Shown here: in pieces, positions 37,578-44,969 of the stretch
Layout of the letters: every line of letters begins with the position of its first letter
Numbering within the stretch: the stretch's first letter is position 1
Assembly: GCF_900129385.1 (NCBI RefSeq)
Contig: NZ_FQVO01000003.1
Coordinates: 248,001 to 312,000 of the forward strand
Length of the DNA: 64,000 bases
Origin: Chryseobacterium takakiae
GTDB lineage: Bacteria; Bacteroidota; Bacteroidia; Flavobacteriales; Weeksellaceae
Direction of reading: 5' to 3'
Made by a program: the position numbers and the translations under genes
Notes under the pieces: model-generated
What the model saw: the letters and a program-made list of their open reading frames with translations, nothing else
Database searches by the model: none
What the model was told of the DNA's origin: nothing

Positions 37578-37739
37578 TTAAGGACATTGGCATCTGTCAC
37601 AAGTCCAGAGTGTACATGCTCCTGTTTCAAAGTCAAATTCACAGCATCGTCTCGCTGCAGACGCTCCTCCGATAATAGATTTTTGAGCTTCTCTACCGAG
37701 TTTTTGTGCGTTTTTTAGCACTGATTTTTTGTTTTTCAT
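37578..37739 (-). CDS. Double-glycine leader, Cys-rich small peptide
   Basis: A 53-residue peptide. The leader (MKNKKSVLKNAQKLGREAQK, then SIIGG) ends in Gly24-Gly25, the processing site recognised by C39-peptidase ABC exporters. The mature part would be 28 residues with six Cys (ARRCCEFDFETGACTLWTCD then RCQCP). This matches the broad bacteriocin-like precursor type common in Chryseobacterium; activity is not known. No exporter or modification gene lies nearby, so export would rely on genes elsewhere. It has its own terminator. Easily missed because of its length. Confidence 0.8.
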   Translation of the reverse strand: MKNKKSVLKNAQKLGREAQKSIIGGASAARRCCEFDFETGACTLWTCDRCQCP

Positions 37740-37994
37740 AATGTAATAATTTTTGTTGATTGAATTTTAATAACTTAGCTCTATTATTATATCACTAATG
37801 TATGAATTTTAATTTAAAATTAACAACAAAAATCAGTTAAAAAATTATCTGCTAAAGTAGCTTCAATAAGCAATCAATTGTTTTAGTCTATCAAATTGCT
37901 CAAGTAAAAAACTGCAATAAGAATGTTTTTCAGATTTATATTGCAGCCTTTGTCTAAAAACGCTTTAAAAGTTTCCCAGATTCAGGCCTTTACT

Positions 37995-38002
37995 TATATT
38001 TG
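37995..38002 (+). promoter_or_regulatory. -7 element of the arginine-deiminase-like gene
   Basis: TATATTTG, 19 bases before the ATG at 38022, fits the Bacteroidota -7 consensus. The position expected for the -33 TTG has TTTC instead, so the promoter may be weak or regulated. Confidence 0.5.
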
Positions 38003-38021
38003 TAGCATTGCATAAATCTTT

Positions 38022-38936
38022 ATGAAACTAAATATAAAAAACGAAACAGGAAGGCTGAAATCAGTGGTTCTGGGACAGCCGAATTCTATGGGAGGTGTTC
38101 CTACTCTTGAGGAAAGTTATGATGCCAAATCCTATTACTCCATACAAAACAACATTTACCCGAACGAGCAGGATATTATTAATGAAATGAATGCTTTCGA
38201 ATCCGTATTGAAAAAATACGACGTGGAAGTACTGCGCCCAAGCATTATTGAAGATTATAATCAGGTATTCGCAAGAGACGTTGCTTTTGTTATTGATGAT
38301 AAAATGATCATTTCTAATGTCATTACCGACAGAGCAGATGAACAGGGAGCTTACAGGAATATTTTTGAAAAAGTGGAATGGAGAAAGATTATTAATCTCC
38401 CTGAAACGGCACATATTGAAGGAGGTGATGTTATTGTCTGGGACGATTTTCTGTTTATCGGGACCTGTTTCAGCGAAGACTACAGAAGTTATAAAACAGC
38501 CAGAACTAATGAATATGCCATAGAAATTCTCAAGGAATATTTTCCTAAAAAAAGGATTATCGACCTGGAACTGAAGAAAAATGATAAAATTCCATATGAA
38601 GGTATTTTGCATCTCGACTGTACCTTCAACCCGATCGGTAAAGACAAATGCATCATTTACAAAGACGGTTTTGTGGATGAAAGTGACTATCGGCTGATCA
38701 TCGATATTTTTGGGGAAGAAAACTGTTTCCATGTAACAGCGGAGGAAATGTTTGAAATGTTCCCGAATGTTTTCTCGATTTCTCCGGAAGTCGTGGTTTC
38801 AGACCAAACTTTTACCAGAATGAACAACCACTTAAGAAATGAATGGGGAATGACGGTAGAAGAAATTCCTTATAGGGAAATTTCAAAAATGGGCGGATTG
38901 CTGAGATGTTCTACAATGCCTCTTGTGAGAGAGTGA
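38022..38936 (+). CDS. Arginine deiminase / amidinotransferase superfamily enzyme
   Basis: A 304-residue member of the guanidino-group-modifying superfamily. Visible catalytic elements: FARDVAFVIDD (Asp of the substrate loop), HIEGGDVIVW (Glu and Asp binding the guanidinium), LHLDCTFNPIG (His) and the C-terminal LLRCSTMPLVRE with nucleophile Cys296. Expected chemistry is hydrolysis of arginine, dimethylarginine or a similar compound to citrulline, or amidino transfer; the exact substrate cannot be read from sequence. It lies 1.5 kb before ctlX, which acts on citrulline, supporting an arginine-to-citrulline role. Confidence 0.82.
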   Translation: MKLNIKNETGRLKSVVLGQPNSMGGVPTLEESYDAKSYYSIQNNIYPNEQDIINEMNAFESVLKKYDVEVLRPSIIEDYNQVFARDVAFVIDDKMIISNVITDRADEQGAYRNIFEKVEWRKIINLPETAHIEGGDVIVWDDFLFIGTCFSEDYRSYKTARTNEYAIEILKEYFPKKRIIDLELKKNDKIPYEGILHLDCTFNPIGKDKCIIYKDGFVDESDYRLIIDIFGEENCFHVTAEEMFEMFPNVFSISPEVVVSDQTFTRMNNHLRNEWGMTVEEIPYREISKMGGLLRCSTMPLVRE

Positions 38937-39024
38937 TAAATTCTAGAGTGGTAGAGTTTTAGAGTCTGAGGGTAGGAGAATTGTTTTTACTTGAAAAGTT
39001 TTATATTTTTAAACTTAAATACAA

Positions 39025-39423
39025 ATGATTATGCCTACTATAAAATTTCATCAGGATTTGAATGTTTTTCAAAAGTCAGTAGAATTTGTAATGACGATTT
39101 ATGAACTTTCAAAATCCTTTCCGAAAGAAGAGCTCTATTCTCTTACAGACCAAATCAGGCGCTCATCAAGATCAGTCTCTGCTAATATAAGTGAAGCTTG
39201 GGGAAAAAGAAAGTACGAAAAGTCTTTCGTTGCCAAGCTTACAGATTCAGAAGGTGAAGCAAGAGAAACTCAGACCTGATTATTATTTGCCAGGAAATGT
39301 AATTATATAAATGAAGATCAATTTATTATTCTAAACAATCAGTACAACCAGATAATAGGGATGTTGGTAAATATGATGAGTCAATCAAAAAGTTGGTGTA
39401 CATTTTCTACTGTAAATGAATAG
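39025..39423 (+). pseudogene. Four-helix-bundle (IVP/S23-type) gene broken by an in-frame stop
   Basis: The first 84 codons encode a typical four-helix-bundle protein of the 23S-rRNA-intervening-sequence family (LNVFQKSVEFVMTIYELSKS; YSLTDQIRRSSRSVSANISE; EAWGKRKYEKSFVAKL; SEGEARETQT). Codon 85 is TGA at 39277-39279. The same frame then continues without interruption for 47 more codons with family-like content (LLFARKCNYINEDQ; NNQYNQIIGMLVNMM) to a TAG at 39421. A Trp TGG is normally expected after ETQT in this family, so a single G-to-A change explains it. Function of intact members is unknown. Confidence 0.8.
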
Positions 39424-39434
39424 AGATAACTTTG

Positions 39435-39530
39435 CACTAAAACACTAAAACACTAAAACACTAAAACACTAAAACACTAAAACACTAAAACACTAAAACA
39501 CTAAAACACTAAAACACTAAAACACTAAAA
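39435..39530. repeat. (CACTAAAA)12 tandem octanucleotide array
   Basis: Twelve perfect eight-base copies, then a degenerate CACTCAAAC end. It occupies most of the gap between the broken four-helix-bundle gene and ctlX, ending 33 bases before the ctlX ATG, in the place where the promoter or leader of the polyamine operon must lie. Copy-number change would alter spacing there. Confidence 0.95.
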
Positions 39531-39563
39531 CACTCAAACCCAAAACACCCTCAAACTCAAAGT

Positions 39564-40487
39564 ATGCAGACAACAGATACCGTATTAATGATAGAGCCGA
39601 TTGCATTCGGATTCAATGCAGAGACGGCCAAAAACAACTATTTTCAGGTAGAACAAAAAGGTTTTGACACTCAGTTTAAAGCTTTGTCAGAATTTAAAAT
39701 GTTTGTGGAAAAGCTAAGAAACAAAGGAATCAACGTCATCACTATAAAAGATACGCTGGATCCTCATACTCCGGATTCTATTTTTCCCAACAACTGGGTA
39801 AGCTTCCATAAAGACGGGAAAGTGGTTTTATACCCGATGTTCGCTTCCAACAGAAGAGTGGAAAGAAGAGATGATATCATCGAAAACATCAAGGAACAAG
39901 GCTATGAAGTTTCAGAGATCGACGACTGGTCTTTTCCTGAAACGCAGGGGCATTACCTGGAAGGAACCGGAAGCATGATCTTCGATCACGACAACAAAAT
40001 TGCGTACGGCTCGGTTTCATTAAGGCTGGATGAAAATCTTTTCAGAGAATTTTGTGAAAAATATGGTTTTACACCGGTTGTTTTCCATTCATTCCAGACG
40101 GTTGGCGAAGAAAGGCTTCCGATTTACCATACTAATGTAATAATGTGTGTAGCAGATAAATTTGTAGTAATTTGTCTGGATTGTATCGATGATGAATTGG
40201 AAAGAAGCAAAGTCATTGAAACCATTAAAAATTCAGGAAAAGAAATTATTGAAATTTCGGAAGAACAGATGCAGCAGTTTGCAGGAAATATGCTGCAGGT
40301 ACAAAACAAAAATGGCGAAAAGTTCCTGGTCATGAGCGAAACCGCTTACAAATCTTTACATGAAGATCAGGTTGCTGCAATAGAAAAATACTGTGAAATT
40401 ATTTATTCAGACCTAAATACCATTGAAGTAAACGGAGGAGGGAGTGCACGTTGTATGCTTGCTGAAGTTTTCTTGCCGAAAAAATAA
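39564..40487 (+). CDS. ctlX: Citrulline hydrolase-type enzyme CtlX
   Basis: A 307-residue member of the amidinotransferase superfamily in the CtlX branch, which in Francisella allows citrulline use by converting it to ornithine. Markers: SIFPNNWVSFH, YPMFASNRRVERR, YLEGTGSMIFDH (substrate-binding acidic residue), IYHTNVIMCV (His) and GGGSARCMLAEVF with nucleophile Cys297. Directly precedes speD by 24 bases and so probably feeds ornithine toward putrescine and spermidine (inference). Substrate would need an assay, since the superfamily is versatile. Confidence 0.88.
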   Translation: MQTTDTVLMIEPIAFGFNAETAKNNYFQVEQKGFDTQFKALSEFKMFVEKLRNKGINVITIKDTLDPHTPDSIFPNNWVSFHKDGKVVLYPMFASNRRVERRDDIIENIKEQGYEVSEIDDWSFPETQGHYLEGTGSMIFDHDNKIAYGSVSLRLDENLFREFCEKYGFTPVVFHSFQTVGEERLPIYHTNVIMCVADKFVVICLDCIDDELERSKVIETIKNSGKEIIEISEEQMQQFAGNMLQVQNKNGEKFLVMSETAYKSLHEDQVAAIEKYCEIIYSDLNTIEVNGGGSARCMLAEVFLPKK

Positions 40488-40511
40488 TATATTTGCTGAA
40501 AATATATTGAA

Positions 40512-40871
40512 TTGGAATCAATTACCAGCAAAGGTTTACATATTCTTCTGACTTTGGAAACGGAGTCAGAAGCTTTGTTATTAGACAGTCAAGGTTTTTT
40601 GGAATTTACTCAAAATATACTATCAACAAAAGATGTTGAAATTGTAGGGATTACCAGTCATGTTTTTGAAAACCATAGTTTTACTGCTGCTGTCTGCCTT
40701 AAAGAATCTCACCTGTGCATTCACACCTGGCCGGAATTCAGGCAACTTACCTTTGATGTTTTCCTATGCAATTATTTACAGGATAATACGGCAAAAGTTG
40801 AAAAAATTGCCGATGAATTCACAGCATACTTTAAAGCTAAAACCATTCAAAAACACAAAATTTACAGATAG
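40512..40871 (+). CDS. speD: S-adenosylmethionine decarboxylase proenzyme
   Basis: Makes decarboxylated AdoMet, the aminopropyl donor for spermidine. The 119 residues are the small bacterial class 1B form. The self-cleavage site is LKESHLCIHTWPE, with Ser66 converted to the pyruvoyl cofactor, and the conserved His and Cys follow. The start is a TTG at 40512: the frame has a TGA 15 bases upstream and no ATG before the conserved GLHILLTLE region. The DUF4178 gene starts two bases after the stop. Confidence 0.93.
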   Translation: MESITSKGLHILLTLETESEALLLDSQGFLEFTQNILSTKDVEIVGITSHVFENHSFTAAVCLKESHLCIHTWPEFRQLTFDVFLCNYLQDNTAKVEKIADEFTAYFKAKTIQKHKIYR

Positions 40872-40873
40872 AG

Positions 40874-42343
40874 ATGCATTACATTTGTCCTTTATGTAAA
40901 ACCGAAAATAAGATTGATCCAGATTTTGAGATCAGTGAATATGTCTGTAAATCCTGTTCTAATATCATTGATGTTCCGAAAAATGTTTCCACAAAAGTTG
41001 TTAAAAAGCCCACCGAAAATGTAGTTCTTGAAGTCGGACAAAAAGGAACAATTGATGGTACAGAATATACTGTAACCGGAATTGTCATCCGAAAATATGG
41101 AAGCACTATTTTTTGGCGGGAATATTATTTAAAAGATAAAAAAGGAGCAAATGCATTTCTGAGCGAAAGCGACGGACACTGGGTTTTTCTGCATGTGATT
41201 AATGCCATGGACGTCAAGAAAAAGCTTAATGGCAAAGTTGCAGAATTCCATATGAAAAACTACAGATGGTACGAAACTACCCAATGTACAATACATGCGG
41301 CAACAGGTTTCTTTGAAAACAAACTCAATTTTTCAATTGCTAATTATAAAGAATATGTAAACGGAACCCAAATGATCTCTCAGGAGCAATCTGGCAGTGA
41401 AACTGAGTTTTTCTTCGGGAAACATATTTCAAAATACAAAGTAAAAAAAGCATTTGACATTTCTAATCTTCCCAACTATACGGGAATAGGAATTGTTCAG
41501 CCTTTTTACGTTAATGTAAAACAAGCGATTAATATTCTCGGTGTTTCAGCGTTGCTGATTTGTCTTATTCAGCTTTACGTGGTGGGAACCAGAACAAATG
41601 CGCTGGTTTTTGAGCAGGAGGTTCACTTTGCCGATGTTGCCGATAAGGAAATGATTAGTAAAAGCTTCGAATTATCGGGCGGTTCCGCACCGTTGCATGT
41701 TGAAGCTTCTTCTAATGTAGATAATTCGTGGGCAAATGTAGGACTAGGCCTTGTTAATGAAAAAAACAACGAAATTGTTTTTGCTTCAAAAGATATTGAA
41801 GAATACCACGGCTATGAAGATGGTGAAAGCTGGAGTGAAGGAAGTCAGCGTGAGTCATTTAATTTTTGTGGTGTGGCTCCCGGAAAATACCATTTTGTAA
41901 TCTCTGCGGAAAGGCAGGAGCCTCTTAAAACTTCACAGCCTGCAAGATACATTTCTCCGGATGGTAATCTTTTGATATCAAGACAGGAAAACGGAACGAT
42001 CGATGTAACCAATCAGACAACGTTCGAAACCACCTCTTTCGGAGATGCTAAAATGATCAAAAGAGATTCGGTAACCGCGCTCGGACAATTGATTCATAAG
42101 ACATTTGGGAAATCGGATATTGATTCTTTATTAAACGCAAATGCTCAGGCAGAAACTATATCTGCCGTGCCTGAAAATAAATCTGTAAAAATTAAAGCAG
42201 AATGGCTTCCGGTTTCTTTCAGGAATTTTATGTTTGTTCTTTTATTTCTCGTAGCATTGGCTTTAGCACTGTATTTTGGCAGGAGAGCTTTCGAAAGATC
42301 AAAATGGTTCAACAGTTCAAATTCACCGTATACCTATTCATAA
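40874..42343 (+). CDS. DUF4178 membrane protein with zinc ribbon
   Basis: A 489-residue protein. N-terminal zinc ribbon with Cys5-Cys8 and Cys25-Cys28, then a DUF4178 domain (VGQKGTIDGTEYTVTGIVIR; TIFWREYYLKDKKGANAFLS; GHWVFLHVINAMDVKK) which is a beta-rich domain often found next to polyamine and membrane-stress genes. A membrane helix near residues 220-240 and another near 455-476 bracket a large extracytoplasmic beta domain. Tightly packed between speD and the 65-residue membrane protein. In E. coli the yjfIJKLMC locus combines a related protein, a DUF350 protein and a glutathionylspermidine-synthase-like enzyme, which supports a functional link. Confidence 0.85.
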   Translation: MHYICPLCKTENKIDPDFEISEYVCKSCSNIIDVPKNVSTKVVKKPTENVVLEVGQKGTIDGTEYTVTGIVIRKYGSTIFWREYYLKDKKGANAFLSESDGHWVFLHVINAMDVKKKLNGKVAEFHMKNYRWYETTQCTIHAATGFFENKLNFSIANYKEYVNGTQMISQEQSGSETEFFFGKHISKYKVKKAFDISNLPNYTGIGIVQPFYVNVKQAINILGVSALLICLIQLYVVGTRTNALVFEQEVHFADVADKEMISKSFELSGGSAPLHVEASSNVDNSWANVGLGLVNEKNNEIVFASKDIEEYHGYEDGESWSEGSQRESFNFCGVAPGKYHFVISAERQEPLKTSQPARYISPDGNLLISRQENGTIDVTNQTTFETTSFGDAKMIKRDSVTALGQLIHKTFGKSDIDSLLNANAQAETISAVPENKSVKIKAEWLPVSFRNFMFVLLFLVALALALYFGRRAFERSKWFNSSNSPYTYS

Positions 42344-42344
42344 G

Positions 42345-42542
42345 ATGGAAAATATACTTCATTACTTAAAAGAAAACTGGATTTTGTGTCTCTGCGGAAT
42401 GTTTTTTATCGGCTGGTTTACCTATCTTACCTTTGCCGGAAACCAGTTTTGTGACTGCGAAAAAACGGAAACCTACCGCGACGGGACAACGAGAAGATAT
42501 CATTCTTCAGGAGTCGGTTATTACAGATATTATCACAAATAA
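42345..42542 (+). CDS. 65-residue single-pass membrane protein
   Basis: ATG at 42345, one base after the preceding stop. Residues 13-33 form one membrane helix (ILCLCGMFFIGWFTYLTFAG), followed by CDCEKTETYRDG and a Tyr/His-rich end (YHSSGVGYYRYYHK). The tail could bind a metal or cofactor. No known family. A longer frame from 42276 overlaps the DUF4178 gene and is rejected in favour of this start. Confidence 0.65.
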   Translation: MENILHYLKENWILCLCGMFFIGWFTYLTFAGNQFCDCEKTETYRDGTTRRYHSSGVGYYRYYHK

Positions 42543-42553
42543 AAATATAAATT

Positions 42554-42769
42554 ATGGATCAAATAAACTTTTTACCCGCTATCAATTCAGTCATTTACTC
42601 TTTTCTCGGAATTGTAATTTTGCTGGTTTGCTACCTGATTATCGAAAAATTAACACCCGAAAAAACCTGGCACGAAATCGCTCATAACAAGAATACAGCT
42701 TTAGCCATTATTTTCGGCGCTTTTATCATCGGGATTTCAATCATCATAAGCGCAGCGATTCATGGATAA
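42554..42769 (+). CDS. DUF350 small membrane protein
   Basis: A 71-residue protein with two membrane helices (VIYSFLGIVILLVCYLIIEK and ALAIIFGAFIIGISIIISAA) joined by LTPEKTWHEIAHNKN, the signature of the DUF350/YjfL family. Members have been proposed to be ion-channel-like. It overlaps the next gene by eight bases, so it is coupled to the spermidine-synthase-like protein. Confidence 0.88.
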   Translation: MDQINFLPAINSVIYSFLGIVILLVCYLIIEKLTPEKTWHEIAHNKNTALAIIFGAFIIGISIIISAAIHG

Positions 42770-44276
42770 AAAGAGGATTCCTCTTGAGCTGCTGCTGATG
42801 TTCTCAGTATTTGTCATTGCTACCTGCGGACTTATTTACGAACTGGTGGCGGGAGCTTTGGCGAGTTATCTTTTGGGTGATTCCGTGAAGCAGTTTTCCT
42901 TCATCATCGGAGTATATCTTTTTTCGATGGGAGTGGGATCATATTTTGCTAAATTCATCAAAGGAAATTTAATAGATAAATTCATAGAAATTGAAATTCT
43001 GGTCGGGATCATCGGCGGGATAAGCTCTGTAGTTTTATTTATTCTCTTTAATACACTGGCTCATTTTGAAGCAGTTCTTTATCTTTTTGTTTTTTTTACA
43101 GGATGTCTGGTCGGTGTGGAAATTCCGCTTTTAATGAATATCTTAAAAGACAGGGTTCGGTTTAAAGATTTGGTATCTAATGTTTTTGCATTCGATTATA
43201 TAGGAGCATTGCTGGCTTCCATTTTATTTCCACTGGTTTTGATTCCGCAGTTAGGAATTGTAAAAACACCTTTGTTTTTTGGCTTGATTAATATTTCCAT
43301 AGCCATATTTTTGTGTTTTTATCTGAAAAAGGAATTATCAAAGCCCGTTTCTTTAAGAGTTAAATCAATCGCAGCCTTTCTTCTGCTTGTAGTTCTCTTT
43401 ATTTTTTCAGACAGGATTTTATCATTTTCAGAAGAAAAATTATACGGTGAAAATGTCGTCTACACCAAAAGTTCGCCTTACCAAAGAATTGTTTTAACCA
43501 GAAACAGCCGCGAATTCAGATTATATTTAAATAACAATCTTCAATTTTCTTCGGTAGACGAATACCGTTATCACGAAGCGTTGGTTCATCCCGCAATGTC
43601 GATGGCGAAAAAGATCGATCATGTTTTGATTCTCGGCGGAGGAGACGGTTTCGCAGTCCGTGAAGTTTTAAAATACAAAGAAGTAAAAGACATCACTTTG
43701 GTGGATTTGGATGGAGAAATGACGAATTTCTTCAAAAATAATGAAACCATGCGTCGGTTGAATCAAAGTTCGTTATCCAATCCGAAACTTAAAGTCATTA
43801 ACAAAGACGCTTACATTTGGGTGAAAGAAAATACGAAAAAATACGATGTCATCATCATCGATTTTCCGGATCCGTCCAATTACAGTTTGGGAAAATTATA
43901 TTCGTTACAGTTTTACAGAGAACTCGAAAGGCTGACAGCTTTAGATACAAAAATTGTGGTTCAGACAACGTCACCGTATTTTGCGCCGAAGTCTTTCTGG
44001 TGTATTGAAAAAACAATCAATGAGGTTTTTCCTTTCGCTACAGCATATCATACCTACGTCCCTTCCTTCGGAGAATGGGGATTTTCAATGGCTTCCTTTG
44101 AACCGATTAACAATAAAATTTACCGCAAAGTTCCTAATCTGAAATTTTATGATTATAATTTTTCACAGCTTTCTTACTTTACGAAAGATATGAAGACCAA
44201 AGATATCGAAGTGAATCGTTTGGATAATCAGATTTTAGTTCGTTACTTCGATGAAGAATGGGGCAAAGTTCAGTAG
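42762..44276 (+). CDS. Membrane-bound spermidine-synthase-like aminopropyltransferase
   Basis: A 504-residue fusion of about seven membrane helices (residues 10-215) with a spermidine-synthase-type Rossmann domain. The catalytic part has LILGGGDGFAVREVLKY (donor binding), ITLVDLDGEM and VIIIDFPDPSNYSLGKLYS, which carries the catalytic Asp region. It would transfer an aminopropyl group from the SpeD product to putrescine or another acceptor, at the membrane. The soluble-only SpeE is more usual in polyamine synthesis, so the acceptor here may be membrane-associated. Last gene of the ctlX-speD operon. Confidence 0.87.
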   Translation: MDKKRIPLELLLMFSVFVIATCGLIYELVAGALASYLLGDSVKQFSFIIGVYLFSMGVGSYFAKFIKGNLIDKFIEIEILVGIIGGISSVVLFILFNTLAHFEAVLYLFVFFTGCLVGVEIPLLMNILKDRVRFKDLVSNVFAFDYIGALLASILFPLVLIPQLGIVKTPLFFGLINISIAIFLCFYLKKELSKPVSLRVKSIAAFLLLVVLFIFSDRILSFSEEKLYGENVVYTKSSPYQRIVLTRNSREFRLYLNNNLQFSSVDEYRYHEALVHPAMSMAKKIDHVLILGGGDGFAVREVLKYKEVKDITLVDLDGEMTNFFKNNETMRRLNQSSLSNPKLKVINKDAYIWVKENTKKYDVIIIDFPDPSNYSLGKLYSLQFYRELERLTALDTKIVVQTTSPYFAPKSFWCIEKTINEVFPFATAYHTYVPSFGEWGFSMASFEPINNKIYRKVPNLKFYDYNFSQLSYFTKDMKTKDIEVNRLDNQILVRYFDEEWGKVQ

Positions 44277-44295
44277 AAGAATGTCAATTATTTAT

Positions 44296-44303
44296 TATAT
44301 TTG
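44296..44303 (+). promoter_or_regulatory. -7 element of the toxin-antitoxin pair
   Basis: TATATTTG, 31 bases before the antitoxin ATG, matches the Bacteroidota -7 box, suggesting the pair has its own promoter within the region. No clear TTG -33 box. Confidence 0.5.
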
Positions 44304-44334
44304 TGTCATAAATTGATACTTAAATTATAAAAAT

Positions 44335-44670
44335 ATGATAGCTGAAATCGAAAAATATATAGAAATCCAGAATAATATTGATCAGATTCTGAAAGATTCA
44401 CCCTTTAAAATTTCTTACATCATTGAAAAAACAGGAATTAAAAAGCCGACCTTTTTCAAAAAAATGAAAGAAAAGAGATTTACTTCCGAAGAACTGCTCT
44501 CCATTGCTAAAGTAATGGAACCTGTTTATAGAAACGAAACTAAAGAAGAAATTCTTGAATCTTTAAAAAGGGCTGAAGAAAATATTGAAAATGGCAGAAC
44601 TGTTCCCTTCAGAGAGTTTTTAGCAGAGAAAAGAAAAAATTTGATACAGTCTAAGAATGATAAGAGTTGA
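44335..44670 (+). CDS. Antitoxin-like helix-turn-helix protein
   Basis: A 111-residue protein whose first half looks like a Cro/C1-type helix-turn-helix (FKISYIIEKTGIKKPTFFKK; KRFTSEELLSIAKVM) and whose second half is a charged tail ending near FREFLAEKRK. The tail is typical of antitoxins that wrap a toxin. It overlaps the toxin gene by 14 bases, the usual antitoxin-first order. Likely binds its own promoter. Confidence 0.7.
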   Translation: MIAEIEKYIEIQNNIDQILKDSPFKISYIIEKTGIKKPTFFKKMKEKRFTSEELLSIAKVMEPVYRNETKEEILESLKRAEENIENGRTVPFREFLAEKRKNLIQSKNDKS

Positions 44671-44959
44671 AATAACTGAAGAAGCTCAACAGGATATTGA
44701 CAATATTGAAGAATTTCTTCTGCAAAATTGGAACGAAAGGGTTTTGTTGAATTTTTACGATAAGCTGGAGAATGCAATTACAATCTTAGAATCAGGAAAA
44801 GTCTTTTTTGAAAAATATGAAGATACCAAGTATAGAAAATTCCTTTTAACAAAACATAATACCATGATTTGTGATCTCAGAGCAGATGTTCTCTATGTTT
44901 TAAGAATTATCAACAATTTCCAGAATCCCGATGACAATTACGAAAGCATCTCAAAATAA
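44657..44959 (+). CDS. RelE/ParE-superfamily toxin
   Basis: A 100-residue protein with the RelE/ParE core: ITEEAQQDIDNIEEFLLQNW start, a two-helix hairpin, then YRKFLLTKHNTMICDLRADV and VLYVLRIINNFQNPDD strands. The RIINNFQNP ending is ParE-like. Whether it targets gyrase or mRNA cannot be read from sequence. The pair separates the polyamine cassette from the FAD oxidoreductase, which begins ten bases after the toxin stop. Confidence 0.8.
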   Translation: MIRVEITEEAQQDIDNIEEFLLQNWNERVLLNFYDKLENAITILESGKVFFEKYEDTKYRKFLLTKHNTMICDLRADVLYVLRIINNFQNPDDNYESISK

Positions 44960-44969
44960 CCATTAAATC

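Noticed and set aside
38061..38732. 223-codon open frame on the minus strand opposite the arginine-deiminase-like gene
   Set aside because: It is a mirror of a well-supported enzyme gene; the translated product shows no family features and a composition rich in Phe, Ile and Asn typical of antisense frames.
39277..39279. TGA as a selenocysteine or recoded codon
   Set aside because: The family is not a selenoprotein, Trp is expected there, and no SECIS-like hairpin directly after the codon was recognised.
39435..39530. CACTAAAA array as a CRISPR array
   Set aside because: Eight-base units are contiguous with no spacers and no cas genes nearby.
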